A stretch of DNA of 55,614 nucleotides from Asparagopsis taxiformis (GCA_030407315.1 JALQPE010000658.1:1-55614); one strand, 5' to 3'. Shown: positions 26,822 through 38,620, counted from the first letter of the stretch. Notes: a model not told the origin generated them from the sequence alone. A program made the numbers and translations.

Positions 26822-29552
26822 CTAAGACGGAGGCGCGCGCGTGTCGTCGTCTCGACGCGAAGCGCGGCTCGACGAACTGGCTGCCGCACCGCGCGAACGA
26901 GCACGGCTTGAAGCCGTATCTGCCTGGTGACCGCGTCGCCGCTCGGAATTTAACACCCGAACGACGCGCCCGTCGTGTACGCCACTCCGGAGTGGAGGGA
27001 TACCCGTACGCCTCGCGCGACCCGCGGAACTCGCCGCTGCACGCGAACGCGTCATGGGACGCGCCCCGCCACGATCCGAACCAACGCTCCCCGTCGCACC
27101 ACGCGTCGCATCTGCGCGTAGCCCGCTCTCCGACTGCGTCGCGCCAGTCGACTCCCTTTCGTCAACAGAACCCGCAGGAGAACGCTGCATGAAATTGACG
27201 ACGTCATTTAACGCCGAGCCCATGCGGTGAGCGCGTTCGATAGTTTCCTGAACCCGACGGACAGTCTCCCTCTCCCGAGCGCGATACCCGTCACGTACAG
27301 CGGCGATTCGAGCGGCCAACCGACCCCTCTCCGCCTCCAAATTAGATTCGACTTCGGCCAACGCACGCTGCGCGGCCTCCTGCGCTGAACCGGCGGAATC
27401 GTAACGAGACTGAAGGGCCGCCAACGCTTCGCGACCACCTTCAACCTCCTTCTCCTGTTTCGCCGCACGACCTTGCATTACGCCGATATCCTTATGCATG
27501 CGCTCGATGCGCACGGCGTCTTCGTCGACCTTACGCTTCAGCGCGGCCTCGCGCGCCTCGGACGCAGCCAGCGCCTCGCGAGTCTCGCGTAAGAATGACA
27601 CGGCCTCGTCGCGCGCCTCGTTCGCATCGTCGCGAGCCTTAATCGCCTCGTCGCGGGCCTTGATAGCCACGTCAAGGCGAAGTTGAATCCGCTAACGCAA
27701 CGACGTCTTCGCCGTCCACCGCCGCCGGCGCCTCCGCCGGATCAATAACCGCGACCGCGCTCGACGCCGCGACGCTACCAACCGCCGCGCTCGCGCTCGC
27801 ACCACCCGAGCGTTAGCGTTGTCTTGGCTTGGAATGGACTTCTTCAACTCCTGCAGTTCGTTATAAACCTTGACGTACTCTGCCCGTAGCGCTGCGTCCA
27901 ACTGAGTAATGTCAACAGGAGGCCGAGGCGACTCAGAGAATAACGAATAGCGCCCGTCGCGGAAACGCCGGCGCTCGACGGCCAATAACGCAGCCATGCC
28001 GAGGTATTGCGCGTACTCGCGCGAATTAGTTGCGCGCATCACATGCAACTCGTTGGAAGATAAGGCCGACAAGACGGCATCCACGGTCACAACGTCACCC
28101 GCTTCCAAGTGCGCGAATGCGCTGCGCGACGGGTTACGCGGCGACTTCAACAACAAATGCGGAATTTCGGTATGACGATGAACCCCGAGCGCGCCGTGCG
28201 CCCAGTCTATCACGCCGCGTTCCGCGCTCCAAGGCAACCACTGGCCACCCTCGTTAAAGTCCACACCCGGGGCGACGTCGAAGACAGGCGTCTCGTCCCA
28301 AGGACATGCGCGATGCTCCGTCAAAAGACTCTCCAAATGCGCAACCGAATACGTGCCCCCACGAACGACCGCCGCAGCGCCGACGCTCTCGATGCCAGCC
28401 ACGAGTCTGTCGCTCAAGCGAACGATGCGGCGCTCGACGAACGCGACATGGAGCCACGCGCAAGCCACCATGACGACCCACTCGCTAAGGGCAACGGCCC
28501 AGAAATAAGAACGCGTCTCCACGGGGACGTCAAGGCCAAGGAGAACGGACGGCGCATAGTGGAAGACACAAGGCAAGGGAACGGAAAGAGATTCTGGCGC
28601 CTCCGGCCAGTCGCGCGGATCGTAGCGCGGAAAGAAAGCGCCAACGCGATCCTCGGGGAACTCGCGAAACTCCGCGTCGCGATACGTGACGAAGTAACCG
28701 GCGGAGCGGCGCGTGCGTAACTCGCGGCGCGCTTCGGCACGCATCCCCGTCAAAGAACCACGGTACACTGACTTCTCCTTCTTGTTCGATGTCGTTCCAG
28801 GGGACACCACCGTCCAACAAGAAGCCGGCGCTAGGCGCCGCCGCCCACGGATCAAGATGCGCAAATTCGTCGCGACGCATCGTTCGGAGCCGCGCCAGAT
28901 GACGCACAAGCCGCTCGTCCGCTGCGTCCTCGAGGAAATAGGCATCGCATGGAAGATTAGTGGGTACGGCTAAATCGCACAGGGCCGCTTCACGCCGCGC
29001 GTCCCACACGGCCTGCGCGTTTTTATGACCGGGCAACACCGCGTAGCGGTTGACGTCGGCGATACGCACCCACTGGAAACGCCGCGGGAAGTATTGAACA
29101 CGGCCTAGCTCAGTCCAAGTCGGCATCGCGCGCGGAAGGAAACGGAAGGCAGAAGGGTCTTCGTAGCGCGCACGCGGGGCGACGGCGGGCACGTGTTGCG
29201 CAGCAGAAGGAAGAGAAACAGACGAAGGAGCAGGAATGGACCGCAAAGGCACACCAACGTTCGTGCGACTCCCAGACGCGGATGCGGGAGCAGCAGTCAC
29301 GTCCACTGTCGCGTCGATACCGGGCGATGCGTCAGCGCCGTCCGTATTTTGCGCACTCGCCGTCGCGCCAACTGGAGCGCTCGCGGATGACGCTTGAGCC
29401 ATAGAAAGATAGAACGGTCTCTCGGGGCTCGCAGGCGCAGGCGAAGCGAAGCGCGAAGCGGCAGACGGAGTGCGTAGCGGCGTCGCAGCGTCTTCGCCGG
29501 AAGGAATGCTGGCCCGCAGCCAGCTCGGAAGGGTATCACCATCGTTCGCCAT
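26822..29552 (-). pseudogene. Antisense gene inside retroelement Y, unrecognised, in three frames
   Basis: On the minus strand between integrase tail and 3' LTR, three protein-like frames follow one another. The first runs from the ATG at 29552 to about 28735 (Ala/Ser/Pro-rich start, then FRFLPRAMPTWTELGRVQYF). The second runs about 28720 to 27800 (YFVTYRDAEFREFPEDRVGAF). The third runs 27679 to 26822 and is a long coiled coil (repeats of KARDEAI, then REALAASEAREAALKRKV) with a basic Ser/Arg tail. Read together they would give about 900 residues with two frame changes. No family is recognised. Antisense ORFs at this position are known in some plant Ty3 lineages; homology is not implied. The frame changes may be decay, introns or assembly errors. 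Confidence 0.6.
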
Positions 29553-29715
29553 AGCGTGTGAATCGGCAAGGATGACGGCGAACGCGGGTGGCAAGAGAGA
29601 AGTAAGAAGGAGATGGAACAAAAGAGAAGAGGTGGCAGACGAAAGGAGTAGAACGAAGGAAACGGAAGAGCACGTGAGGAAAGAGATGACGCGCGAGGAC
29701 GCGCTGTGATGTTAG

Positions 29716-29724
29716 TCGGGGGGA
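29716..29724 (+). other. Polypurine tract of retroelement Y
   Basis: CGGGGGGAG ends directly at the first base of the 3' LTR (29725), the expected place for plus-strand primer formation. Confidence 0.85.
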
Positions 29725-30514
29725 GTGTGATGCAATTTATGTTGCAAGCGCGCGCGCGGGTCGGAGCGATGCGTCGCGTTGAGTCCGCGTGCATCCGCGT
29801 TTAGTTAGTTAGTAAGCGAGCGTACGCGTGGCGATACAATTACGTGTCACGGCGCGCTTGCGCGAACGCGTACGATTGCGAGCTTGGCGCCACGTGTAGC
29901 GCCTTTTGCGAAATTCCCTTTATTTCCCCTTTTTGGGTTTTTTATGACGAAAGTCTTTTTCCCAAATATTTCCCTTTTTGCGTGCGAGCGAGCGGCCGCC
30001 GGCCGGCCGCGCAAGGACAACCTGTCCTTAGTAGTTAGCTATTAATGGTCGTTCCGCTTCGCATCTTACCAATAAACAGCCAGCATCTTCGCAGCTACGA
30101 GTTAAGCGTTTAGCGAATCGCGAGGACCGATTGCGTTGAAACGTTGCGTGCGGGTTGCTCACGATCGCCGACGTTCGCGTGCGCGCTGCGCATAAACCGA
30201 TCGTCGAACCGCGTCGCACCGCGATAGCGCGCGTTGCGTCGCACGCCACTAGGCCAGGGATTTACGACCCCTGTGTGGATCGCGTTGTGCTCGAGTTTAC
30301 TCGGTGATCTCACCCTGAGATCACGGCTTGCGCCGGCCCGCGAATCCCGTGTTGCGATCGTTCCCTACGCGTTCCGCCGTTGTACCACCCGTTCGCCAGC
30401 GCGACCGAGCGACGCGCGAACGCAAGTTCAACCAGCGCGTTACGGTTCACCTCGCCCTGACACGGCTGCAATTCTAGAACTCCCTTAGCGATCGCCACCC
30501 CGGCTGGTCCTGCA
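29725..30514 (+). repeat. Retroelement Y 3' LTR
   Basis: Matches the 5' LTR almost base for base. Visible differences include one extra T (CATCTTACC against CACTTACC near 30064) and CCTGCA against CCTACA at the end. Followed by the target duplication ATAGC (30515-30519). Confidence 0.93.
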
Positions 30515-30519
30515 ATAGC
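30515..30519. repeat. Right target-site duplication of retroelement Y (ATAGC)
   Basis: Pairs with 17288-17292. Confidence 0.93.
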
Positions 30520-32285
30520 ATCGCTCGTCGCAATGATTCGAACGTGCGCGTTTGCTCTGGCGTCGGCGCGGGTAGGTTATCTCCTTGGTCCTTCTTCAAC
30601 AGCTGCGTAAGCGGCGCGGCTACGAACGCGAATTTTTCAACGAATCGGCGGTATACGTTGCAAGTTCCCAGAAAGCTGCGCAGCTGCGTTTTCGTCGTCG
30701 GATACGTCGCATCGCGCAGCGCGTCGCATTTCGTCGTCGGTACGGATAGCTTCCCCGGTGAAATAGTGTGTCCCAGATAGTCCACCGAGCGCTTGAAGAA
30801 CTCGGTCTTCGCAAATTTAAGCGAAACGCCAGCGCGTCCAAGGATTCCCAGTATCTCGTCGACGTGATGCACGTGCGCATTTACGTCGGCAGAGAAGATA
30901 ATTACGTCATCCAGGTAGACTAGGCAGTGCTGCCATTTCACGTTCGCGAGCAAGATATCGAGCGCGCGCTGAAACGTCGCGGGCGCGTTCGACAGTCCAA
31001 AGGGCATACGGTGGAAGCGATACGTACCAACATGCGACGTAAACGTAGTCTTATCGCGGTCGGCGTGCGCTACTGGGATCTGCCAGTATCCCGAGTTGCA
31101 GTCCAGCGTAGTGAAAACCGTCGCGTTACCGAGCGAATCGACGTAATCGTCCATGTGCGGAATTGGATACGCGTCCTTGACGGTGGCGGCGTTTAAGCGG
31201 CGGTAGTCGATGCAGAAGCGGGAAGTCCCGTCCTTCTTAGGCACGACTACAACCGGGCTCGCCCACTCCGATGTAGCAGGTTCGATCACTCCAGCGCGGA
31301 GCATCTTATCCACTTGCGTACGGATAATTTCGCGCGACGCGTGTCCGGCGCGGTACGGCGGTTGGTTGACGGGGGTCGCCCCCGGAACCAGTTCGATGCG
31401 GTGTTCTGTCGCGTGGATGGCTCCAAGCGTGCCATTCCACATCCGCTCGTGCTTTCGCTGCATCTCGATAATTCGCGCGTGTAGGTCGTCGTCTACTCGC
31501 TCATCGCGTAGCGTCGCGCGGAGGAGGTCTTCCCAATGCGGCGTCGCGTCCGCAATCCCGTCTGTTTTGCGCGGGTCCGGCGGGTTCGTCGCGTTGCGTG
31601 GCGTCGCATCGTCGGGCGGTCGGTCTTGCGGAGTCGGTGCCTCTTGCGACACTTGTAGGCAACTTACGGGGTTGGGCACTGCGGCGCCCACCTTCATGCC
31701 TTTGGGAAATATCTGTAGGCGGGTGCCGGCGTTGTGCACATGCACACTGAAGGGCACGTTCCTTTTAACTTGCGTTTCACCATTGGCTAGACGCAACAAC
31801 TTCTGTCCGTAGAGGTCGGTCGCGGGTATCGTAATGCAGCGTCCGTCGGCGCCCGTGGTGACTTCGATAGCTTGCGTCGCGTGCGGCGGAATCGACGTGC
31901 GGCGCGCAACGCAGATCGGTGCGAATTCTGTCGGTCGGGTAGTCTTGGGGGTCGGTGCGCGGCGCGGTTTCGTCGGCGTGCGTGGGAGCATCGGGACGTG
32001 GTCTCCATAGCGGGTTCGCAACGCGCGCTGCGGCCCAGTATAGATCATGCGAACCACACGGTCGATGAAGTCTGCTCCCAGAATGCAAGGGACGGATAAG
32101 CGCGGCATCACCAGGAAAGTTTGAAGGTGCGCGCGGGCACCTAGGAGAACGCTAAGTCGCAACGACGCGTTCGGCGCGAGGCGTCGTCCGTTCGCGTCGA
32201 TAATCGCGTAGCGCAGCGTTGGCGGCGTAGCGTGGCGCTTCCAATCAGCGCCTAATACGTTCTCGCGAATGAAGCTCGGGCCCGC

Positions 32286-32287
32286 GC
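32286..32287. repeat. Left target-site duplication of CACTA-2 (GC)
   Basis: The uninterrupted sequence, seen in Y, is CCCGC-GCC-GGTATC on this strand. Here CCCGCGC is followed by CACTACGG, and after the element GCCGGTATC resumes (43449). A 2-bp GC duplication fits; 3 bp (GCC) is possible if the terminus is read one base shorter on the left. Confidence 0.8.
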
Positions 32288-32299
32288 CACTACGGTGTT

Positions 32300-32590
32300 G
32301 GGAATGAAAAAAGACAGTAAATTTGCTGTCTGGAAATTTCAGAATACTGCTTCAGCAATGAAATGGCACGAAATCTGGACAGTACTAAAAACAGTAAAAT
32401 TTACTGTCCAGAACAGTAAATTTTACTGTCCGGAAGTGTTGCCGCCAGACAGTATGTGCAGACACTACATTTTACTGTCTGAGGCAGTGCATTGTATTGT
32501 ATTACTGCACTGTCTGGGGAAATCTTTAGACAGTAGTGTAGATAGCAAATTGTATTGTCTGCGGGTAGTACCGTGCATTGGTTGACAACA
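32300..32590. repeat. CACTA-2 left subterminal repeats
   Basis: Repeated GACAGTAAATTT/ACTGTCT units in both orientations, such as ACAGTAAATTTTACTGTCC and TTTTACTGTCTGAGGCAGT. Confidence 0.85.
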
Positions 32591-34440
32591 CTATCTGGTG
32601 GAGTGGACTTGAGAGGAAATATGGAGCATAGTGTTGGTGTGAAGGTAAATATTGGAATAGTGTGTGGTATACGACTATAGTAATTTCGATGGAGCTTTAC
32701 AGATAGAAGGATGCAGGTAAGTTAGTATGAGGGACTCGGATCCGAGTGAGGTCTATCTGCTCTCCTCTAGAACTTATCCTCCCTCAGTAGCTTACATGCC
32801 TTCTTCGCACATTTCATATATTTCGCTCCCAATCGATGGGAGCATGCTTCTTTTGGACTCGGTGTTACAAAAGCTCTGTGAGCAAACCTGAGCCTGTTCT
32901 TCTACCAACAGGATATCGTCTTGCGGGAGCAATAGTATCTGCGACGATCCAAAACAGCCCTCATAGCCTCGAATTTTTGAAAGCCTATTTCACAAACTGT
33001 CTTTGTGTTGCAATAGTTGTACAACTAATCACGTGATTACACGAAGAACACGGAGTATGGACGGCCCGCCACATCAACGACACGTCTCTGTTTAAAGGAG
33101 TTGCGCAACTCGTCCTTCTACGTATTAGGAAAGCCAGAGGCTGCCTAGTGCATAATTTATTTGCAGATGGAGATATTCGTGGCTGGGAGACGAGGTTGTC
33201 TACTTCGTAGCTCAGTGATGCAAGTGTAATCGAAACCAAAGTGACTTGATATTACACAATCGTATCAATAAATACCCGAAAACGACTGCAATCATCTATC
33301 CTATACACACATTTAAATTTTTGTTCACTGTGGAAATTGGAGCGACGCACACATCGATACCGAGCTCAATTGAACTTTGAAGTTATTACCTCGCTAGCAA
33401 ACAATGTCTTGCAGAACAAAGCTCATTAAGCGCTTGTAGCAAGCTACAGCAAAGGTCTTCGTAAGTGTCGACGAGCAGAGAAGAACCGTCATGCGAACTG
33501 AACAAAACCTGCTCTATAGAGCAGGTAATGGTCGCTTGTTTCGGAACTTTGCGGCTCTACACTAGCATCAGTACGCTCAGTTAACTGAGCTAATTACAAA
33601 TCCCAACAGCGACGAGGCAGTGTAGCTAGAATGCGGCCCAAACTGGCGAAATATGCACTCTGTAGCACGGCGGTGCAGTCGGGATTGATTAGCCTGGTTT
33701 GTGAATTCTGCGGGATATGATCGACATGTCGATGGTGCACCATTGAGATCAAAGGCGTCACTGAGACCTCTGCAACTGATTCGAACGTGATTGCGGCCAG
33801 TAACAAGCAAATCGCAAGTAGTGAGCGCATCCCTATGAGACAAACGATTGGCGTGTGCCACAGAAATCTCCGATATAAACAGGGAGAGCATAGGTCACAA
33901 AATCGCTTCTCCCAAATGATGATAGCGATGGTCCGGAGTCGGCGCGATGTGAATTAAATTTCGAAATGTATCCGACACGTTCGCCAACACCACGTTATTG
34001 GTCACGGGCATAGCGGCGGTAGTATTTTTGGTGAATTGACGCCTTATAAACACCTCTTTTGAACGCGAGAATAGTCGGATGATGGACGCCTTCCTACGCC
34101 TCAGTAACGCAAAGAATCTGAGCGCCTTTGGAGAAGGGAGAGATCGAGGAGTGAAAAAGTTGTTGAAGAGGGGCGAGAGGAGGAGATATTGAGTGAGAGA
34201 CTCGACTCTATTGCGTGAACAGGTGTCCCAGTTGATTTCCCATTGTCACTGCCAATCGCTCATGATCGCATAGTATCCATGTCGAGAAATGACATCCATT
34301 CGTGGATGAATGCAAGCGGAAGGAGGGCGGTACATCATCTTGAGGATATCGTTGTGGGAGAAGTTGAAGAGTGTGCACTGACGATACGAAGCATTGGGAG
34401 TGATGCTCGATAGTGAAAAAGACTTATATAAATATATAAA
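32591..34440. other. CACTA-2 interior, no gene recognised
   Basis: AT-rich. Short open frames near 33577-33891 (minus strand) lack any motif and do not look conserved. Nothing supportable. Confidence 0.4.
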
Positions 34441-35880
34441 ATGCGATGTTTAGCACGTGGTGCCATATGCAATGATTTGGCAAAAATGAGCGTTTATCTC
34501 TCGCTTCACTGCCCCAACTGGCCTTACCTTCAGACTGAAAGCCTGCTTACAGACAGCCCGAACCACTGGTTACCATTCTCCTCGACCCCGGCCCGTCTGC
34601 TTTGGCCTCCACATTCTCACCCTGGACCCTCTCCTCTACAATGCAATTCGTCTGCTGAAAAGGCATGTGTTGTGTGCACAAAACGGAATATGCCACTGGA
34701 CCTAGACCTGAACCGCGACCCAACCCATACCCGTCGCCATCCCCCAACTCACGAGTACTACCTCTATCCTCGATGAACTAGATTTGCCAGTTCGTAACCA
34801 CCCTTTATCGCCACAACCTCCTCCATCCCTCTCACCAGATGCCGCTCCACATATTGCTATCGACGACCTTTTCGACAATGAGATAGATTAAATCTTTCTC
34901 TCTGAGACTGACCCTTTGTTACAACCACTATCGCAACAAGCACTGCAACAACACCCAACGCAGCCTCCCAACCAAACCGCCTTTCTAGGCGTGCTCGTTC
35001 TGCTTCCGTAGACAACCTGGTCGACCTGCCAACGGGCGTGTGCAACGGTTGCACCCCGTTGCACCTTACTTCGAGGGATGAACTGAATTGCGACGGAACG
35101 ATCGTGACCATCTCCCCTTTCGTCTAAGCTCCATCGCGCGATGAAGCTTGGACGAAAGCATGCGCATGCTCCACATCGCTGTGCTCCGCGTGAGAAACAA
35201 GAGCGTCAAAAATCTTCGCTGGTTGACCACGAGCGCATATGTCCTGTCATTTCGGCTGTCATACTTCCATCCTTATCAATCATCACCCTCACCACCCTGA
35301 GTTGCGACCCAACCAGTCGGGCACCACACACAAATCAATTCGCGATGAATTGGCTACGCGGCGACAGTTCCAACCGGCTATCCGACAACACAGACCCAAA
35401 CGCAGTAGAAGCGTTCACGGCCCCCGATTCCAACGAGCTGTGCAGACGTCGACTAGCCAAGCTCAACGAATGCCTCCTTCGCTTAAGTGCAGGAGGCTGA
35501 GAAGGCGCGTCGCAAAGATCTAGAAGAAAGAAAGGCAAAATAGATGGCCGAGAAAGCTGAACGCTAACAGGCAGCACCGCCTCCACCGTCGCTAGACCCT
35601 GCGCCAGCCGTGCCGAAACCCGTGCCAGTGGAGGAACCCGCTCCAAAGCGACAGGCACCTGCGCTACCGACCATCGAGTAAATGCAGTCGGATATCGTCG
35701 CGAAATGTCTCGGCATAGCATTGACGCCCGCTCCAGTCACTGATTCGCAGCGTTTCTGGGTCGAGCAACTGCGCGAGGATGGAAGTCTGTCCGAGCAGCA
35801 GCAATTGTTGCTAGACGCTGATATGCGCGTGGACGCGCGATTCGATCGATTGCATCTTTTTTCAATGCGCACCTTCCGGC
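34441..35880 (+). pseudogene. Decayed plus-strand gene in CACTA-2, unrecognised
   Basis: Protein-like sequence runs through shifting frames: SVDNLVDLPTGVCNGCTPLH (about 35000-35065), MNWLRGDSSNRL (about 35345), a charged helical stretch EKARRKDLEERKAK (about 35510), then a Pro-rich linker and QLREDGSLSEQQQLLLDADM with DRLHLFSMRTFRQR to about 35880. In-frame TAG, TAA and TAA interrupt the last part near 35541, 35565 and 35680. Composition (charged helix plus Pro-rich linker) suggests a structural or DNA-binding protein; no family is recognised. It meets the oppositely oriented DUF3326-like fragment at about 35880. Confidence 0.4.
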
Positions 35881-36204
35881 AGCGAATTGATCCAATGTAT
35901 AGCCGTCCACATACATAGCATTGGACAAAGGCCAATACATAAGCGCGCCATTTAGCACGTTGGGATGCGTGATGACATTGTCTGCTATGGATGCAATCAG
36001 ACGCAATACAGGGATTGCATCACCTGCATACCCACCGATACTGGCACCCATTCCAGTTGGAATAATCAACACAGAAATGTAGCTAGCTGTAGCTGAAGCT
36101 CGAGGCTCCACACGGAAATTCAATGGCGTTTCGCGCCGACATGCTTTGCTACCGATCTCGAGTTTTGGAGGTGGACTCGGGAAATGGGTCACGAACGCTC
36201 GCAT
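35870..36204 (-). pseudogene. Captured host gene fragment: N-terminal part of a DUF3326-like protein
   Basis: From the ATG at 36204 the minus-strand frame gives a stretch with IIPTGMGASIGGYAGDAIP, ITHPNVLNGALMYWPL and YVDGYTLDQFAAG, which I recognise as the conserved N-terminal region of DUF3326 proteins of cyanobacteria, plants and algae (function unknown; from memory, about 300-plus residues). After about 110 residues the similarity stops and the frame continues to 35737 in unrelated sequence, antisense to the plus-strand pseudogene. The fragment is truncated and looks like transduplication, a habit of CACTA and other DNA transposons. Its frame is still intact. Confidence 0.6.
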
Positions 36205-36720
36205 ACTTTATTCAGCTCGTAGAGATGCAGATGCTCGCTTCGTGATCGCTGATGTAGCTATTGAGCAAGGTCTAGTTTACAATAGCTCCGTAAAAATAGC
36301 ACAATAATCATTATAGCCTTGTGAAACGTTCAGCCCCGGGCAGAGAGAACATTTCGTTCGTTTCGCCGCATTCTAAACTTGAAACATCGGGTATAGCAGT
36401 GTCAAAATCTTTGTAGGTGGTATCCCTGGCACAATTCATGATGTCACCGAGAAGTGCTCTCTTGAAAGGGTGGTCGCAATGTGCGACCTGCCCCTGCTCT
36501 ACTCGGTAATGCTAGTGGCTCTTGGTCAGAACCATCTGACATCCTCCGTTTCGACTTTTGGCGATCTGCAGTGCTATATCCACTACGTGAGTGCCTCTCT
36601 TTGGCAAACGCGAGTGGTTTCAGAGACTCTTTTGCTCTTGAAATATCTCCAACGTGACGAGAGAGCTGAGTTCGATTTTTTCCTGCTGCATCCACAAGTA
36701 TAGTACATGAGTGATCAAGT
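36205..36720. other. CACTA-2 interior, no gene recognised
   Basis: Short frames on both strands without motifs. It may include sequence carried over with the captured gene fragment. Confidence 0.35.
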
Positions 36721-36819
36721 GGTACGACACTTCGGACTGGGAACGTCTCTAAGGTAGGTAAAAGACTATAAACTGCAGCGGAAGGAAGGGTTTTCTGGAC
36801 AGGCTGTTAGAACTGTAAT

Positions 36820-37080
36820 TACTCTGTTTTCTTACAGCAAAGTCATCGTTAAGGCGGTTTTGTTTCTTCAGGACAAGCTGTCGGAACTGCTATTCAGTTT
36901 TCTTACAGCACAGGCAGTTTACCCAGGTTGCTTACAGCAAAGTCATCGTAACGATGACTTTGGTGTAAGGAAACAAAACTTTACAGCAGAGTCATCGTTA
37001 AGATGACTTTGCTGTAAGAAAACAAAAAATTACAGCAAAGTCATCGTTACGATGACTTTGCTGTAAGAAACCATGGTAAA
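36820..37080. repeat. Cluster of near-perfect hairpins (TTACAGCAAAGTCATCG family)
   Basis: TTACAGCAAAGTCATCG-TTA-CGATGACTTTGCTGTAA (17-bp arms, 3-nt loop) or close variants occur at about 36931, 36981 and 37031, with single arms at about 36835 and 36893. The same hairpin appears twice in the foldback element at 38280-38620. Confidence 0.88.
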
Positions 37081-37099
37081 CCAACTTCTCTGTAAGCAT

Positions 37100-37700
37100 A
37101 CGAGAGGGACTGATGTTTCTCATTCGGGAAGGAGTCGATTTCAGACCCCGGGAAAAGGCTGCAAAGTGGTCTGAAAGGGTTGGGGTGTTTCTAGGGAGCA
37201 CTAAAACGTGTTTCAAATGCACTCGAAGCTTCTGGCTTGCGTGGAGGGGCTGGTAGAATTCATCGATTTCTGGTCATCAGATTCTCACAACTGGAGATTT
37301 GATCGCCAAAATTCAACTTTGTCAAAACGAAGTGCAGGTGGTCTGGAAGGGTTGTGGTGGGTCTTGGGAGTACTGGAACAGGATTTATCCCCCCTGAAAT
37401 CTGGCAGCTTGCGAGGCAAAGCTGCCGTAATGAACTAATTTTTGGTCGCCAGATTCTCACAATTGGAGATGTGATGGCCAAGATTGAACTTTATCCGAAC
37501 GATGAGGATTTCGTCTATAAGGGCTGGACTGGCTCTGGGGAGTACAGAAAGGTGTTTTATCTGTCCGTAAAGCTTCTGGCTTGCGCATTAGGACTGGCAG
37601 AATGCATCGATTTTTGGTCAGCAGATTCTCACAACTGGAGATGTGATGAATTTCGGCCATGGCCAAAATTCAACTTTGTCGGAACGACGTAGATTTGGAC
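37100..37700. repeat. 172-bp tandem repeat, about three units
   Basis: CAGATTCTCACAA recurs at 37278, 37450 and 37622, exactly 172 bp apart, within longer similar units (GCTTCTGGCTTGCG, CTGGCAGAATGCATCGATTT). A diverged partial unit precedes at about 37160. The unit length is in the nucleosome/satellite range. Confidence 0.88.
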
Positions 37701-37758
37701 TGGATGCCTCCAAGTGCATGCACTTAAAAGTGCACTTAGTCCAAAAAATTGTCGAGAG

Positions 37759-37788
37759 TACACTTCCAGGCCATCGCCTGGAAGTGTA
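37759..37788. repeat. Perfect 13-bp-arm hairpin
   Basis: TACACTTCCAGGC, then CATC, then GCCTGGAAGTGTA. Confidence 0.9.
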
Positions 37789-38279
37789 TTCTGGACAAGT
37801 TTTTGGACCTGGAAGAGGTTGAATTGCACAATGCTTGTGTTGAAATGAACCATTTGTATGGCCCATTCTTTACTTGGACTGCTGGAATCCTATCTACTCG
37901 AGAGTAAAGTAAAAAAATTGGAAACAGACGGTTTTGTATAGTCAATGTGCCACATGGCACCAAGAGTAGATTTTGCCCACCGATAATCTATTGTTGATTT
38001 CAGAGAGGATAACCGCGTGCAGTCACAGGACATGTGTTACCAGAACTTTCCCAGAGGTCCTGGAGGTGTTCAAACCAACTCTAGTCCACTTTAACGAGTT
38101 TGAATTTCGAAAGTCAGAATCTTTGTGGTGAGAAAATTGAACCATTTCCGACCACGTGGTAGAAATTTCGTGCACTCCTCCAACCATACTAGACACAACA
38201 CCCAGCTCAAACCGGGCGTAAACAACACAATGTGTTACCTAATGCCGCCTACAGTCGTCCATACCATCCCTATACCCTG

Positions 38280-38620
38280 TTTCCTGACTTCATAATTCCT
38301 TCCTCACCCTTCCCAAGGTCGGAAATGGACGGAAGTCCCTGCCGCTTACAGCGGAAGCAATTTACCAGGGATGCTTACAGCAAAGCCATCGTTACGATGA
38401 CTTTGCTGTAAGAAAATAAATCATTACAGCTGCCGTGATTTTTTTACCCGGTAAAAAATTCTTGGCCACTGTAATTGAAACGCTTTCTTACAGCAAAGTC
38501 ATCGTAACGATGACTTTGCTGTAAGAATCCCCGGTAAACGGCTTCCGCTGTAAGGGGCTGAGAGTTCCGTCCCCCTCCCACCTAGGGAAGGGCGAGCAAG
38601 GAATTGGGAAGTCAGGAAGA
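38280..38620. mobile_element. Foldback/MITE-like element within CACTA-2
   Basis: The left arm (from TTCCTGACTTC near 38281) and right arm (ending GAAGTCAGGAA near 38619) are inverted copies for over 100 bp each. Both contain CTTACAGCGGAAGC and an internal copy of the TTACAGCAAAGTCATCG hairpin, so hairpins are nested within a larger hairpin. No coding sequence. Target duplications were not resolved. Confidence 0.75.

Larger units (their letters stand above)
17293..30514 (+). mobile_element. Retroelement Y: complete Ty3/gypsy chromovirus with an antisense gene
   Basis: A 13.2-kb element bounded by LTRs of about 790 bp (TGTGATGC...CCTACA/CCTGCA) and 5-bp duplications ATAGC. In order: 5' LTR, PBS, leader, gag, -1 frameshift signal, protease-RT-RNase H, in-frame TAA, integrase with chromodomain, long non-coding tail, decayed minus-strand gene, polypurine tract, 3' LTR. 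The LTRs differ by only a few bases or small indels, so the insertion is young. It is unusually long for a chromovirus because of about 4.8 kb between integrase and 3' LTR. It is inserted antisense in the RNase H gene of X. Confidence 0.93.
30515..32287 (-). pseudogene. Retroelement X protease end, reverse transcriptase and start of RNase H (fragment between Y and CACTA-2)
   Basis: Minus-strand pol fragment starting (at 32287) inside the protease active site, where CACTA-2 splits LDTG from AGPS, and ending (at 30515) in the RNase H segment cut by Y. The reading frame is open throughout, with YRRLN, LDCNSGYWQ, MPFGLSNAP and YLDD intact. Very close to Y (for example MDDYVDSL against MDDCVDSL). 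X was therefore probably functional at the RT level before these insertions. Confidence 0.92.

Noticed and set aside
32595..34440. Search for a transposase within CACTA-2
   Set aside because: No PCHxC, HNLxLG or HQxxK-type block was found in any frame by eye; CACTA-2 is treated as non-autonomous.
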